Program-made: the position numbers and the translations under genes | Notes under the pieces: generated by a model | The model's input: the letters and a program-made list of their open reading frames with translations, nothing else | Told to the model about the DNA's origin: nothing | Database searches by the model: none | NCBI RefSeq assembly: GCF_021462225.1 | Contig: NC_061813.1 | Span: forward strand, 19,492,442 to 19,556,441 | From: Girardinichthys multiradiatus | Taxonomy: Eukaryota > Chordata > Actinopteri > Cyprinodontiformes > Goodeidae | Direction: 5' to 3' | Length of the DNA stretch: 64,000 nucleotides | Shown here: positions 1 to 12,640 of the stretch, piece after piece | How the letters are laid out: every line of letters begins with the position of its first letter | Numbering within the stretch: position 1 is the stretch's first letter

Positions 1-81
1 ATTGGCAAAAAACATAGAAAAATGGAACAATCTATAGATCCTTGGGTGCTACTTGCTATGCTTATGTGTCTTCACTACATC

Positions 82-1006
82 CAGTGCCTTGTAAACGTTC
101 ATTCCCCTTGCTTTTTTTTTTTTTTTACATTTTGTCCCATTATACTCACAAAATACAATGTATTTTATTAGAATTTTATGTGATAACCATAATTATCATG
201 TGAAAGGAAAATGATTCATGGCTCTTAAATATTTTTACATATACAAATCTTTACAGCTCCACATAGATTTGTATTGAGATCCTTCTGTGTCCCCTCTGGC
301 TGCTGTTATAGCTGTGATCTTCTGGTGTGTATCTACCAGCTTTGCAAATATAGTGACTGAAATGTTTACCCCACCATGACCAGCATCTCCTTCCCTACTG
401 TAAAAACCATTTCCTCAGCACGATGCTTCCATCAACATGATTCAGGGTTGGGTGATGTATTCATTGGTATGTGCAGTGTCAGTTTTCACCCATACATGGC
501 ATATTGTAAGTACCTTTTCCATGTATCTGCTGAGTCTGCCATTGGTTTTTCACAAACTGCAAATGGAACTTCTTATGGCATTCTTTAAAGAATCACTTTC
601 TTCTTGCTCCTCTTCTAAATTATTGGAGGACACAAATAATGATGTCATAACAACAGATTCCTCATCTGAGCAATGTATCTCTCCAGCTCCTCCAAAGTTT
701 TTATGAAGCTCTTAGCTGCTTTTCTCATTGATGCTGTCCTTCCCCAGCGGACCGGTTTGAGTGGGCAACTGTATTTTGATAGATCTTTTTTCAGATGATG
801 GAATAAAGATTGTTCTGTTAGATGTTCAAAGCTTGGAATCTTGTTTTGCAGTGAGGCCCTGCTTTAAACCTCTTACAACTTTCCGGTCTACTGTGTTGGT
901 TTATAATTTTCTTGTTTATTAATGTTCCTTCCACTTTGTCTCCTTAACATAAAATCCCCAACGAATACAATCAAAGTTTGTGGCTGTAATGTGACAAAAT
1001 GTGGAA
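82..1006 (-). mobile_element. Decayed Tc1-like transposon relic
   Basis: The left end reads as a Tc1-type terminus (CAGTGCCTTG at 82), followed at 127-187 by a segment whose reverse complement recurs at 945-1003 (ATGTGACAAAATGTGG at the right). Between them, 360-900 matches in antisense the widespread fish Tc1 transposase region, including parts encoding the paired-like DNA-binding domain. The reading frame is destroyed by many substitutions and indels, and the outermost right terminus is missing. Family recognition is from memory of fish Tc1 consensus sequences; the inverted ends are seen directly. Confidence 0.72.
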
Positions 1007-3501
1007 AAAAAAGACATCTCTGCCACAAATTCTACTTAAATGCAGTCCTTACATTTTCAGCTTTGCTGACATTTTGTTGCTTGTGGATATATTCTCCAGT
1101 GGAAACAGCTCAGAAACTACAAAACCCAGTACTGATCTACCCAGATATAGCATGGGCAGCATCTTTAATCTGTCTGAATTAGAAGTACGCTGGGTTAATG
1201 ACGCCAGACACCGTTATCTGTCTGCTAAACGATGTGTGTGCAAGGGGTCTCTGTATGAAATTACAGTGTCTGAGAGAGCTACCGTGGCTCCGATTGCTCC
1301 ATCATGCCTTGGTCTCTTCTCCCTGGCACAGTGCAATCTCCTCAATCAAGAAAAACCTTTTCCTCAGACTAGTCAATACGCTTCAGAGCACTTTACACAC
1401 ACACCTCAAGATTCTTCTACGTTGTTGTCTGTTTAAATGTATTTCTCACTAAAGTTAGGTGAATGCCTCAACTCCATGGTGACTATTTTCTTTTGTTAAA
1501 TCTACAGCTGTGTGTGCCTGAATGTAGCTCTAGTTTTAGCTTCTTCATTTGTCTTGTTTTTCTCTTTCATTTCTTTTAATCAAGGGTCGCAAAGACTTTT
1601 ACTTAAACCCTTAAAAGTTCTTCATTATTATGATTCATTCCAGTGTCTCTTTTTATCCCATGTCTGTCTTCTCTGGTGTTTCCTTACTCCTTTTCTTCTT
1701 ATCTCCAGTCTTTATTTTGGTTGAATTGGTGATTGATTGATTTTAGTGAGCAGAGCTGTGAATCAATAGAGGCTGAGAGGAGACAATCTCTGTAATGTCT
1801 TTACTCCTAAACCGTATGCGGATTATGATCTGCTTTATTTATGTATACATAAAAAGTGATGTGTATATTTTAACTTGAATACGATGAAAACAGCGAGAGG
1901 CTGGCAATGGTTTATAAAATCTTTGTGTACTATTCAGAAAACATATATTCATACACATTTATCAATACAATTTTGAGTTAAACAAGAACTTGTTTGTGGG
2001 CTTTTCCCTACTGGCAGAGGTAATTATAGGGCTGAAATAGCAGCAGCTGGGACTGGGGCTTTCCTTGTAATTTTTCAATACATAATGACTGCTGAAGGGC
2101 TACGAGCCTGGTGGTAATCGCAAGTTTGGAGGCTGCAGGGGATACAAAACTGTTGACTATTACTACAAAGAAATTCTTAGGACATCAACTTTCAGACTTG
2201 GAAGGACATTTGAAAAAGACAATCCTGGAAATGCTGTATCCAAAAAAAAAAAAAAAGATACACTGCTTTCCAAACCTATTCAGATTCAAGCAGCCGTTTT
2301 TTTTTATTTATTTATTTTTTATCATAATTTATAATAGATTTTTGTTGGATTTAAACACAAAATAGCTACTATTTAAATATGCAAAATATTTGTAATCAAA
2401 CTATGAATCAAACTGCAGATGAAACTAGAAAAAAAACAGACCTACTGCAGTGTTATCCTTTGGCGTTTTTGTCTAATTCAATAGGTTGAGTGGGCTGCCT
2501 TTTCTGGGCTGATGTTGTTGATGTTATCGCCACTTCACTGCATTTATCCCACCACAGAATTTCACATAATATCCTGCATTGTCATAGGAGGGACAGCAGA
2601 AGAAGGGGCTCACCCAGGGTGCCATTTATGGAAGAATTGCCACAGCACATAAAATTAAGATATAATAGAACTAACAGAACAATAGAACTAACAGAATAGT
2701 ATCCTGCAGCTTGACCAACCATGTGCATGGATTATTAAAGACTACATCGTCCTGAAAAGTGCCAACATGCATCAGAGCAGGCAGTGTAGCCAGTGTCAGC
2801 TGCAAACCAGGCAGGGGTGGTAACAGAAACTACAGCAGCAACTAGAGACTGGATCTTGTTTCCCTAGTTGGAGGCCGCACACACAGAATTACTCAGCAAA
2901 AGTATAGTAAAGAATGGGAAGATGGAGTAGCAGCAGACAAGGAACTTATTTTAAAGATTTAGCAATGATTTTATGGTGCCGATGTGTCAGTAAATGTAAC
3001 TCTACTTTTCAACTTTTGCGGAAGTCTCCTGAAAATATTTAATGATGTTGCTGTTTTTTATTGTTTGGTAAAACTAGTTTGTGAGGGAAGTTGTAAACTG
3101 ACAGTTTGACTCCATCTGAGGAAGTGGCATACACTGACTAGTTTGTAAACTTGACCAATGGGTCATTAGTGGGTTAGGCACAGACTCAGTTGCTACCTGT
3201 TCTCAGTGGTTGTTCTGATTTATTTTTCATAGGAGGTGTTTCCCTATTTCATCATGTTTTTAATGTTTCTCTAAGGGATAGTTGTAGTCTTTATTATTGT
3301 TTTACAAACAGACCTTAATCTGTATTTCTTCACAGCTATAAGCTTCAACATTGTACAGATGCTTAATTAAGCATCAAGCTTAATTTATTAAGCTTGTCTA
3401 ACTTACAAAGTGATGTATACAGTTGTTAAAGGCCTTTTTCAAGTATGTAAATGCTGAAATTGTATGTTTCCTAAATTACACAGGAGTCCTTAATTGAACT
3501 A

Positions 3502-4769
3502 CAGGGGTTGGACAATGAAACTGAAACACCTGGTTTTAGACCACAATAATTTATTAGTATGGTGTAGGGCCTCTTTTTGCGGCCAATACAGCATCAATTC
3601 GTCTTGGGAATGACATATACAAGTCCTGCACAGTGGTCAGAGGCATTTTAAGCTATTCTTCTTGCAGGATAGTGGCCAGGTCACTATGTGATACTGGTGG
3701 AGGAAAACGTTTCCTGACCCGCTCCACCAAAACACCCCAAAGTGGCTCAAATATTTAGATCTGGTGACTGTGCAGGCCATGGGAGATGTTCAACTTCACC
3801 TTCATGTTCATCAAACCAATCTTTCACCAGTCTAGCTGTGTGTATTGGTGCATTGTCATCCTGATACACGGCACTGCCTTCAGGATACAATGTTTGAACC
3901 ATTGGATGCACATGGTCCTCAAGAATGGTTCGGTAGTCCTTGGCAGTGACGCGCCCATCTAGCACAAGTATTGGGCCAAGGGAATGCCATGATATGGCAG
4001 CCTAAACCATCACTGATCCGCCCCCATGCTTCACTCTGGGCATGCAACAGTCTGGGTCGTACGCTTCTTTGGGGCTTCTCCACACCGTAACTCTCCTGGA
4101 TGTGGGAAAAACAGTAAAGGTGGACTCATCAGAGAACAATACATGTTTCACATTGTCCACAGCCCAAGATTTGTGCTCCTTGCACCATTGAAACAGACGT
4201 TTGGCATTGGCATGAGTGACCAAAGGTTTGGCTATAGCAGCCCGGCCATGTATATTGACCCTGTGGATCTCCCGACGGACAGTTCTGGTGGAATCAGGAG
4301 AGTTGAGGTGCACATTTAATTCTGCCGTGATTTGGGCAGCCGTGGTTTTATGTTTTTTGGATACAATCCGGGTTAGCACCCGAACATCCCTTTCAGACAG
4401 CTTCCTCTTGCGTCCACAGTTAATCCTGTTGGATGTGTTTCGTTCTTCTTGGTGGTATGCTGACATTACCCTGGATACCGTGGCTTTTGATACATCACAA
4501 AGACTTGCTGTCTTGGTCACAGATGCGCCAGCAAGACGTGCACCAACAATTTGTCCTCTTTTGAACTCTGGTATGTCACCCATAATGTTGTGTGCATTTC
4601 AATATTTTGAGCAAAACTGTGCTCTTACCCTGGTAATTGAACCTTCACACTCTGCTCTTACTGGTGCAATGTGCAATCAATGAAGACTGGCTACTAGGCT
4701 GGTCCAATTTAGCCATGAAACCTCCCACACTAAAATGACAGGTGTTTCAGTTTCATTGTCCAACCCCTG
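3502..4769 (-). mobile_element. Tc1/mariner element, DD36E type, copy 1
   Basis: The element is 1268 bp with inverted ends CAGGGGTTGGACAATGAAAC (left) and its complement (right), flanked by TA on both sides (3500-3501 and 4770-4771), the Tc1/mariner target duplication. It carries one transposase gene on the minus strand, which is broken. It is very similar along its whole length to the element at 11371-12640, indicating a fairly recent family. It lies in the upstream intron, antisense to the host gene. Confidence 0.95.
3554..4583 (-). pseudogene. Broken DD36E Tc1/mariner transposase
   Basis: Reading from 4583 leftwards gives an N-terminal helix-turn-helix region (MGDIPEFKRGQIVGARLAG...), a GRKRKLSERD linker, and the catalytic core with LFSDES (first Asp) and QDDNAP (second Asp). 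Two lesions are visible. A TGG-to-TAG change ends the first open stretch at 4002, and a 2-bp deletion near 3747 shifts the frame at the catalytic Glu (DLNI followed by stop instead of DLNIIEPLW). The C-terminal part down to PTPY and the original stop at 3554-3556 is still recognisable. The product would have been about 343 aa, as in the sister copy at 11423-12454. It cannot encode an active enzyme. Confidence 0.92.
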
Positions 4770-6860
4770 TATGTCATTAAGATAATTTATTTCAGTGTCT
4801 TAATATTGATCGCTATTTAATTACCAAAAAGATAAAACCATAAAACAAATCCATTTAAATTCTGAAAATAGACAGAAAATACACACCTTAAAGACACTGT
4901 ATGTGTACTGTTCCAGAATGTTTGTTACAAAGACTTTACTGTGGTCAATTTCTATTTAAATAGTATAGTTCATATGTCATTTCCCAGATTGTTTTAAAGC
5001 ATCACGCAGTGATTTACATCCTTATGCACGTGCAGTAGCTTCACTAATAATAGCTGTAGTAACTTAAAACAGTCTGTGTGGGTTAATGTGGCCATTTTTC
5101 CTTCTTTTAACTTGTCTTAATGGAATGTGTGGGTGTTTGACCAAATGCCGTGAAACTCCACAGCACACAGATGAACATGCGTTTAGACCTCAGAGAGAAT
5201 ATCTGGAACATTTATTTTAAATGCTCCAACCCATCAGAGGCTAATTTCCATCCTAGAACAGAGGAAGCAGAATAATATATTGAGTGTACAAAAGATAGTT
5301 TAGCCTTTAGTTTGCCCTCAATTATTCTTTCCGATCACTCAACTTGATGAGTCAAACAGGGCAGGCAAATTAAGCTGTCCTAAAGCTCTCGTACAGTCTT
5401 TCATCAGCACTTCCTGTAAGTGAGACATTACATTCAGTTTGCCACAATTAGCAGAGTCCCTTTGTGTCATGAAGACCCTATGTTCTTTTCTATACCTGAG
5501 AAGACCTGAGAATATTGCTCTCAGTAATTTATGTACATTCAGTCATCCATCTGCTTCAAATCACAAGTCCTTAAGGCATTCGTTTGCTGTGTTTCCAGTG
5601 GAACCTGTATTGATGAGAGACCACTAAACCAACTGAAGCAAGTAAAGGCAGTTTTTGTGTCATTTTAAAATTGTCTGTACCTGTTGTCCAAGTGCAGTGC
5701 TAAATTTCAGCCTGATTGATGAGGGCAAAAAACTCTTTGCACCTGACTCAGTTGCATTTATATGTATGTGAGGTTTCCTATTGCAGCCCTGGGTTTTGAA
5801 AATTATTCAATATATGCTACAAAAAAGCCTTTGAAGAATAATTTATTTGCAGCTTTTGTGTTTTATTTTAATAGAGACACTATATTCCATTCCTGGCTGA
5901 CATCTCTGTTTTCACCTCCATTGCCCAGAGTACAAAAGAATTATAAAAAAAAACTACCTAAATAAAAGATGAGGTTGTAATGCAGTCCAGCCATTTTTGT
6001 CGGAATGCTTTCTGGAATAGAAGCTGTTCACGGATATTTCAGGGATGGACAGTAGACTACAGTCACAGTTAGCTAAGTTTTTTTTTTCACTGTTATTTAT
6101 TAAACTAATTACATTTAAATTATTGTAATTTATTTACTAAGGCAGATATTATTTTTTACAATTTAAAAAAAAAAAGTGTTATTGCTGTTAATTGATTCAA
6201 AATACGACAGTATTTATCATACTAATGCACTCCTAGCATTTGCCAAATAGATTTTTCCTATGTGCTAGAGTTGTTTTTTATGACTTGGCCAACAACTATA
6301 GTAAAATTAAATTTCGAACCATATAAACTGTAGCTCAGGCTTTCTCCTCCTCATCCTCCACCTCATCCTCCACCTTCTCATTGTCCCTTCTGATTGATAA
6401 ATACGATTTTATGTCTTTTCTTTGATTGCGTGGCAAAGACATTTTACAATTAAAAACTTATTTTGGTCTCCCAGCCATCAGCTAATTTGCAATTAGGAGG
6501 TGTTTCCCTACTTCACAGGGACCCCATTACACATCGATGTCTATATGGTAGAGGCCAAATGTTGCGTGGTATTTCTTGCTGTGGAAAGCATGGGTTGTTC
6601 ATTTTTGCTGCTTGGTGAGATCCATTTTATTGCAGCCAGAGCTCTTGCAGAATAGGATGCACAATAGCAGCCACACTGCCAAGAGAATTAGTATTTGGAG
6701 TGCTACCAGCCTGGAGTGGGCATAATGAAGTTTTAGCCTTGGTAGGAGTGTAGTGTGGCCAGCGTTGCTTCATATTTTCTGATGGTTAATACATAACAGT
6801 CATAGATAACCTATCAGTGGTGCTAACAGTGTTCTTGATGCAGTATCCAGGACTCAGACA

Positions 6861-7292
6861 CACTATGTTGCCAAAAGTGTTGGGGCACACCAACAAATCA
6901 ATGAATTTCGGTGTTCCAGTCACTTCCAAGGTGTATACAGTTTGTTTTTGTTTGTGGTGACTGTGGTTCAGTAGGAAGAGTAGTCATCTTACAATCAGAA
7001 GGTTGTGGGTTTGATTCCAGCTTCTTCCTGCCATATGTCAATGTGCCCCTGGGCAATCGATGTATAAATGTGAGTGTGAAAAGGCACTATATAAGTTCAG
7101 TCCATTGACCATTTTAGAGAAACTTGACTGGTCTGCACAAAGTCTTGACCTCAACCTTCTTCAACACCTATAGGATGAAGTAGAGCAGAGGGTCCAATTA
7201 CATTTTTTTAATCTAACTATGATCACACTCCTAAACCTTGTTAAATATGTTTACAGAATAGGTAAAGATGCAAATACTTTTGGCAATATAGT
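6861..7292 (+). mobile_element. Tc1-like relic, short, interrupted by a SINE
   Basis: The left end (CACTATGTTGCCAAAAGTGT at 6861) and right end (CTTTTGGCAATATAGT, about 7277-7292) form a degenerate inverted pair. The interior keeps only the 5' leader and the C-terminal part of a transposase on the plus strand: LDWSAQSLDLNLLQHL at about 7120-7170, corresponding to the family's DWPAQSPDLNPIEHLW block. Most of the gene is deleted. A tRNA-headed SINE sits at 6953-7108. Family identity is from memory of a common fish Tc1 element. Confidence 0.75.
6953..7108 (+). mobile_element. tRNA-derived SINE, internally deleted
   Basis: The head resembles a tRNA promoter: an A-box-like GTGGTTCAGTAGGAAGAG near 6962 and a B-box GGTTTGATTCC near 7008. 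It is followed by the typical fish SINE phrase GTGCCCCTGGGCAA and a tail GGCACTATATAAGTTCAGTC. The middle of the usual element is missing. It lies inside the Tc1 relic, so it inserted later. Confidence 0.7.
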
Positions 7293-8542
7293 TTATCTTG
7301 CCACCACAATAAACCACCATGACTGTAGAATTAGAGACAATGTTCAATTATGCGTTATGGGAATTTTTAAAGCACTCCAGAAGACCTCTGCAAAACTGCG
7401 AAGACAATTTATGTTCAGGCTGATTTCAAATGTCCTCGTATTACACCAGGTGTGAAGGGGCATTAGTAAAACAAAATGTATTTGAGTAACATCTGACTTG
7501 CTTTCTGTCATGTGGCTCTATTTATTTTTGTATGCTTTCATTTGTTTTTGGTTTACTTTTCTGCATACAGTTTTGGGGCTTACACTGAACACATAAAATC
7601 TAGTCTATCTGAAAATAAAGTCAAATGGGACATACCTTTAGGTAAGTGTAATCATGGTATGGAAAGCCAGAATGCCACTATGAAAAATCAGTTCAGTGGC
7701 AGCAATGAGAATTAGGCAGTAACTCATTTGGAGAAACACATTTTCTTGCCTTTACTTCTATTATTTTCTTTATTATGTCACACAAATAAAAATAAAAAAA
7801 CTTTTTTCATACAGAAATAGACACCATTGTGTTTTAAAATAGGAAACCTGGGAAAATCAAGGACTATCGCGTACCCCCACCACACCCCTAAGACCAGATC
7901 TCTTAGGGTAACAAAATGGCTGCGAAGAGACACCCCTACTTTTACAAATGGGAGAGCAGCTGTTTCACTTGCTTTATTTTTTAAAGAATCTATGCAGATA
8001 GAAATACCCATTTTATTATCTACTTGCTTTGCTATTTACTTACATACTTATTAGGTTAGCAAAAATCACCAGATTGTTCTGTCTTTCACTGTCTCTTGCT
8101 CTTCACGCTCTGTCAGACCTGGTTTTTTTAACAGGCTGGAGAACCCAAAGCCTATTTTACACAGTGTAGTTTCTCACTCTTGAAGCTGTGCTTAGAGACA
8201 TTTTTAAGTGACTGACACAAGACATCCACAAATTGAATTTCTGAAGAGGCAGGACAGACATACTCTCTAACCAACAAATTTTTTCTCGTACAAAAGACCA
8301 CAGAGTCATGCTCTGTCCTCTGCTGAAACAATGTAACAATGGATACAATAAAGAGAAGTGTGGCCAGTTATGAGATGCTACACTTCTGGGGATTGATAGG
8401 ATTGTATATATATATAAATATATATTTTTAGTATTCTCTATATTGGTTTTGCAACCTCATTTTCTTTATACTTGGGATTGTTTCAAACATTGTGACTGCA
8501 TGTATTTGCCAAATGCTTAGTTTTTATCATTTATCAATGTAA

Positions 8543-9241
8543 TGCTATGAATCAGAAAAAGGCGGACCCAAGATTCAGCCAGACACAGTACTGAAAGTTT
8601 AAAAGGTTTATTCAGCCACAGGAAAACATCACACAAGTAACACTCCTCACAGCTTCCAGGAATCACTGAGGCAGAAAGAGGGATTAGTGACTTGTAGTCT
8701 CTCCAGATTTCGCAGGGATCAGAAAAGCCACTAACCTGCTTTTGTCTTGAGTGGAACTTGAAACCCAGAGGGGAAACCTCAGTGGGCGGCAGGCGGTGAT
8801 CTCCACAGCACAGGTAAGAAGTGACTCCAGGCTGAATAATCCGAGGGCTAGGCCGGCTCAATAATCCAAGGACAGAAACAAGGTCAACAATCGGAACAAG
8901 AGGCGTCAGGCAAGGGGCAGGCAGAGGCATAAACCAGATGCAGGAAACAAGGTCGACAACTAAAATCCAAATAGTCCGACAGGGAGCAGGCAGAGGCATA
9001 AATCCAAGGCAAGGCAAGGTCAAGAACAATGATCAGACAGGAAGGAACGCTGGATATCTACTCACACGATGGCTTTCAAAAATCTGGCACCATCTGCTTG
9101 TCAGAGTCAGTATATATCACGGAAGACACAGGTGCTTGGCATGCCACAGATTGCACTACACTGCAGCAGCCACCAGGTGCATCTAATCTGCTGATTGCAG
9201 CCAGGGAGACAGGGTAGAGCAGACGTGCCAGAATCATAACA
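8543..9241 (-). mobile_element. Solo LTR (minus orientation)
   Basis: The 699-bp segment begins TGCTATG and ends CATAACA, the TG...CA rule of LTRs, and is flanked by the identical 5-bp duplication TGTAA (8538-8542 and 9242-9246). Read on the minus strand it has a TATATA box (complement of about 9110-9117) and, much later, an AATAAA signal (complement of 8607-8612) before the 3' end, the expected U3-R-U5 order. No internal retroelement coding sequence is attached, so it is a solo LTR left by recombination. A GCAGGCAGAGGCATAAA phrase occurs twice (about 8916 and 8986). The retrotransposon family is not determined. Confidence 0.75.
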
Positions 9242-11370
9242 TGTAATGACTTATTTTCTTTCAGTTAGGTATCAGTAGAAGATGTGGCATGGAGGACTGG
9301 TGTTTGGGATTTTGGTTTGCTGCAAGAAAGTCTTCAGTTTGAATATCATGACATTTGGCATTTGTCTACTTTAAGCTGTTTAAATAGATAAATAGATTTT
9401 ATTTTAAAAAACTTTATAGTTTTTTTTCTATCTACTTAGCATTTTTTGTTGGAATATTTTTCTGACCTTTTGAAATACCAACCCAGAAAACTAATTTGGA
9501 AATTAGCATTTTCTTCCCTAAAGATTTTTATTCACAAATTAAAAGCAAAAACCTTGGAATGTTTGAATTAAAATGTGTTTTATCCACTAATTCCAGATGT
9601 TGGAACTGATTCCCCATCATTCTAGGATGGGTTAGACATGATGAGACTACAACGTAATTATCAAAGGGGGATCTTTGAATGTTTAATAGATGTGTAATGA
9701 AATTTTTAACCTCAATGTTGAAATGTCACCATATTTCTTATCTAGAGAAAATCTATTTCCAGGGTTCCTACACTATCACTCATCACTAACTGTAGAAAGT
9801 TATATTTATTTCTCACTTATCTTAAATAATCCAATTCAGATTTTTCTAAATATTATGGTTTTTACCTGAGAAAAGGTTTGCCCTCTGAAATAGTGCTTTA
9901 CAACACTGCCAAATTGGAGCGAATGGGATGTTTCATGACTTGTAAGTAACAAAATCAGATAATAAAAGTTTTCCATCATGTCGTGAAGATAAAAAAATCG
10001 AGTCCACAAAAGTAGAGAATTTTAAAATTTAAAATCTTTACCAGCATAGTATTTTGCTAAGCACAATCAAGCTGCAGTCTGCATGACTTCCTCTTGCTAA
10101 ACTGACATTGATGAAGCCCCCACTACTTCGAATTCAATAGTTTTACAGTAATTTGTGAACACTGTAGGAAAAATATAAGATAACATGATATTTTTGTTTG
10201 AAATGATTTTAAAAATGATTGCTGTACATCCAAAATGTTTAATAATGATGTAGTTGACATCATATTTGCAGCTTCCCATGTTTAGTTCAAATTTTAAAAT
10301 ATTATCAAACCAAAATATTGCTCAAACTTGCTCATGAATTTTTAAAAAAACATTTTATGATTTGTTTAAGTCTGTTATGCTTTTGGGGAAACACATTCTG
10401 TCTTTTTTTAGACAGACCATGAAATTAGCTTTCAGTTTTGTGTTAAGCTAAAGAGTTATTTCACTATTTATACCAAATTTGGATCACATTTGATTACCTG
10501 AAATTCCAAATCTAAAATAACACAATAATGTGGTGTCTCATCTCGTTCTCGCAAACCCAATAACATGTACAGTTTATTTTCACGGGTTTAATGTCTCGTT
10601 ACTGAATGTGTACTTTTCTGTCAATTTTGTGAATAGTTTTTTATATTTGTCATGCATGTTTATTTTAATTCATTTTTTGAGTATTTTTACACATCATTAA
10701 AAAGTCTGTGAAATTAAAGCATTTGACTAACAGTAGAATTTTTTTTTTTTTTTTTTTTTTTTGCAATAGACACTTCATATCATTTTTGGAAACAGTGCTT
10801 TTGTCTATTCCGGATATGAGTTTGCTTGGACAATGTTTTAAATTAAACAGTATTTTGGCAGATATTCAGTTTGCGTGCTCTGAAATAATGCATCCGATTG
10901 AGTTGCCGCCTCGGCTGTGGCCTGGAAAATTAGACCTGTTGTTTTTCCAGTGTGTATTGTAATAGAAGCTCTCTGGGCACAACAGCAAGACAGTGAAAGA
11001 GTGCCAGGAGGACTGCAAGGAATTATTGCTGTTCCAGATACTGAAGGGAGTTCTGGTCTGCGTATGCTACAAATTAAAACCACAGAATGTCACTGATTTA
11101 AAAATAACAAGATTAATATTGAATTCAGCTTATTTAGGGAGAAATTTTAAATGTGGGTGTCCACATATATGACCATATGTTAATATATTTAAGTATTTTT
11201 CTAAAGTAGGACTGTTTTATTGATTGTTTTATTGGTGCTGAATAAAGTTAGCAGTATTTTTTTGGGATCAGTTAATTATGTGTGTAAAATGTAAAATAAA
11301 GGAAAAAAATACATTTTGAATCCAATAGAACATCTTAGAATGGAAACATTTCCATTTGATATACAACATA

Positions 11371-12640
11371 CAGGGGTTGGACAATGAAACTAAAACACCT
11401 TGTTTTAGACCACAATAATTTATTAGTATGGTGTAGGGCCTCCTTTTGCGGCCAATACAGCATCAATTCGTCTTGGGAATGACATATACAAGTCCTGCAC
11501 AGTGGTCAGAGGGATTTTAAGCCATTCTTCTTGCAGGATAGTGGCCTGGTCACTACGTGATACTGGTGGAGGAAAACGTTTCCTGACTCGCTCCTCCAAA
11601 ACACCCCAAAGTGGCTCAATAATATCTAGATCTGGTGACTGTGCAGGCCATGGGAGATGTTCAACTTCACTTTCATGTTCATCAAACCAATCTTTCACCA
11701 GTCTTGCTGTGTGTATTGGTGCATTGTCATCCTGATACACGGCACCGCCTTCAGGATACAACGTTTGTACCATTGGATGAACCTGGTCCTCAAGAATGGT
11801 TCGGTAGTCCTTGAAAGGGACGCGCCCATCTAGCACAAGTATTGGGCCAAGGGAATGCCATGATATGGCAGCCCAAACCATCACTGATCCACCCCCATGC
11901 TTCACTCTGGGCATGCAACAGTCTCGGTGCTACGCTTCTTTGGGGCTTCTCCACACCGTAACTCTCCCGGATGTGGGAAAAACAGTAAAGGTGGACTCAT
12001 CAGAGAACAATACATGTTTCACATTGTCCACAGCCCAAGATTTGCGCTCCTTGCACCATTGAAACAGACGTTTGGCATTGGCATGAGTGACCAAAGGTTT
12101 GGCTATAGCAGCCCGGCCATGTATATTGACCCTGTGGAGCTCCCGACGGACAGTTCTGGTGGAAACAGGAGAGTTGAGGTGCACATTTAATTCTGCCGTG
12201 ATTTGGGCAGCCGTGGTTTTATGTTTTTTGGATACAATCCGGGTTAGCACCCGAACATCCCTTTCAGACAGCTTCCTCTTGCGTCCACAGTTAATCCTGT
12301 TGGATGTGGTTCGTCCTTCTTGGTGGTATGCTGACATTACCCTGGATACCGTGGCTCTTGATACATCACAAAGACTTGCTGTCTTGGTCACAGATGCGCC
12401 AGCAAGACGTGCACCAACAATTTGTCCTCTTTTGAACTCTGGTATGTCACCCATAATGTTGTGTGCATTTCAATATTTTGAGCAAAACTGTGCTCTTACC
12501 CTGCTAATTGAACCTTCACACTATGCTCTTACTGGTGCAATGTGCAATCAATGAAGGCTGGCTACCAGGCTGGTCCAATTTAGCCATGAAACCTTCTACA
12601 CTAAAATGACAGGTGTTTAAGTTTCATTGTCCAACCCCTG
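11371..12640 (-). mobile_element. Tc1/mariner element, DD36E type, copy 2
   Basis: This 1270-bp element has the same inverted ends as the copy at 3502-4769 and TA on both sides (11369-11370 and 12641-12642). It carries a nearly complete transposase gene on the minus strand with one internal stop. It too lies antisense to the host gene in the same intron, about 6.6 kb from the first copy. Confidence 0.95.
11423..12454 (-). pseudogene. DD36E transposase with a single nonsense codon
   Basis: From 12454 to 11423 the frame runs 344 codons without a frameshift. The only break is TAG at codon 175 (11930-11932), where the sister copy has TAC (Tyr). The first catalytic Asp is D152 in LFSDES, the second is D243 in QDDNAP and the Glu is E280 in DIIEPLW. 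The spacing of 36 residues between the last two differs from the DD34E of standard Tc1. The N-terminal 110 residues are a paired-like, two-part helix-turn-helix region that would bind the inverted ends. With one nonsense mutation the copy is inactive as it stands but recently degraded. Confidence 0.93.

Noticed and set aside
922..1436. Overlapping plus-strand ORFs of 86 and 145 codons
   Set aside because: The start lies in the right end of a Tc1 relic, the composition is that of translated non-coding AT-rich DNA, and there are no splice signals or family motifs.
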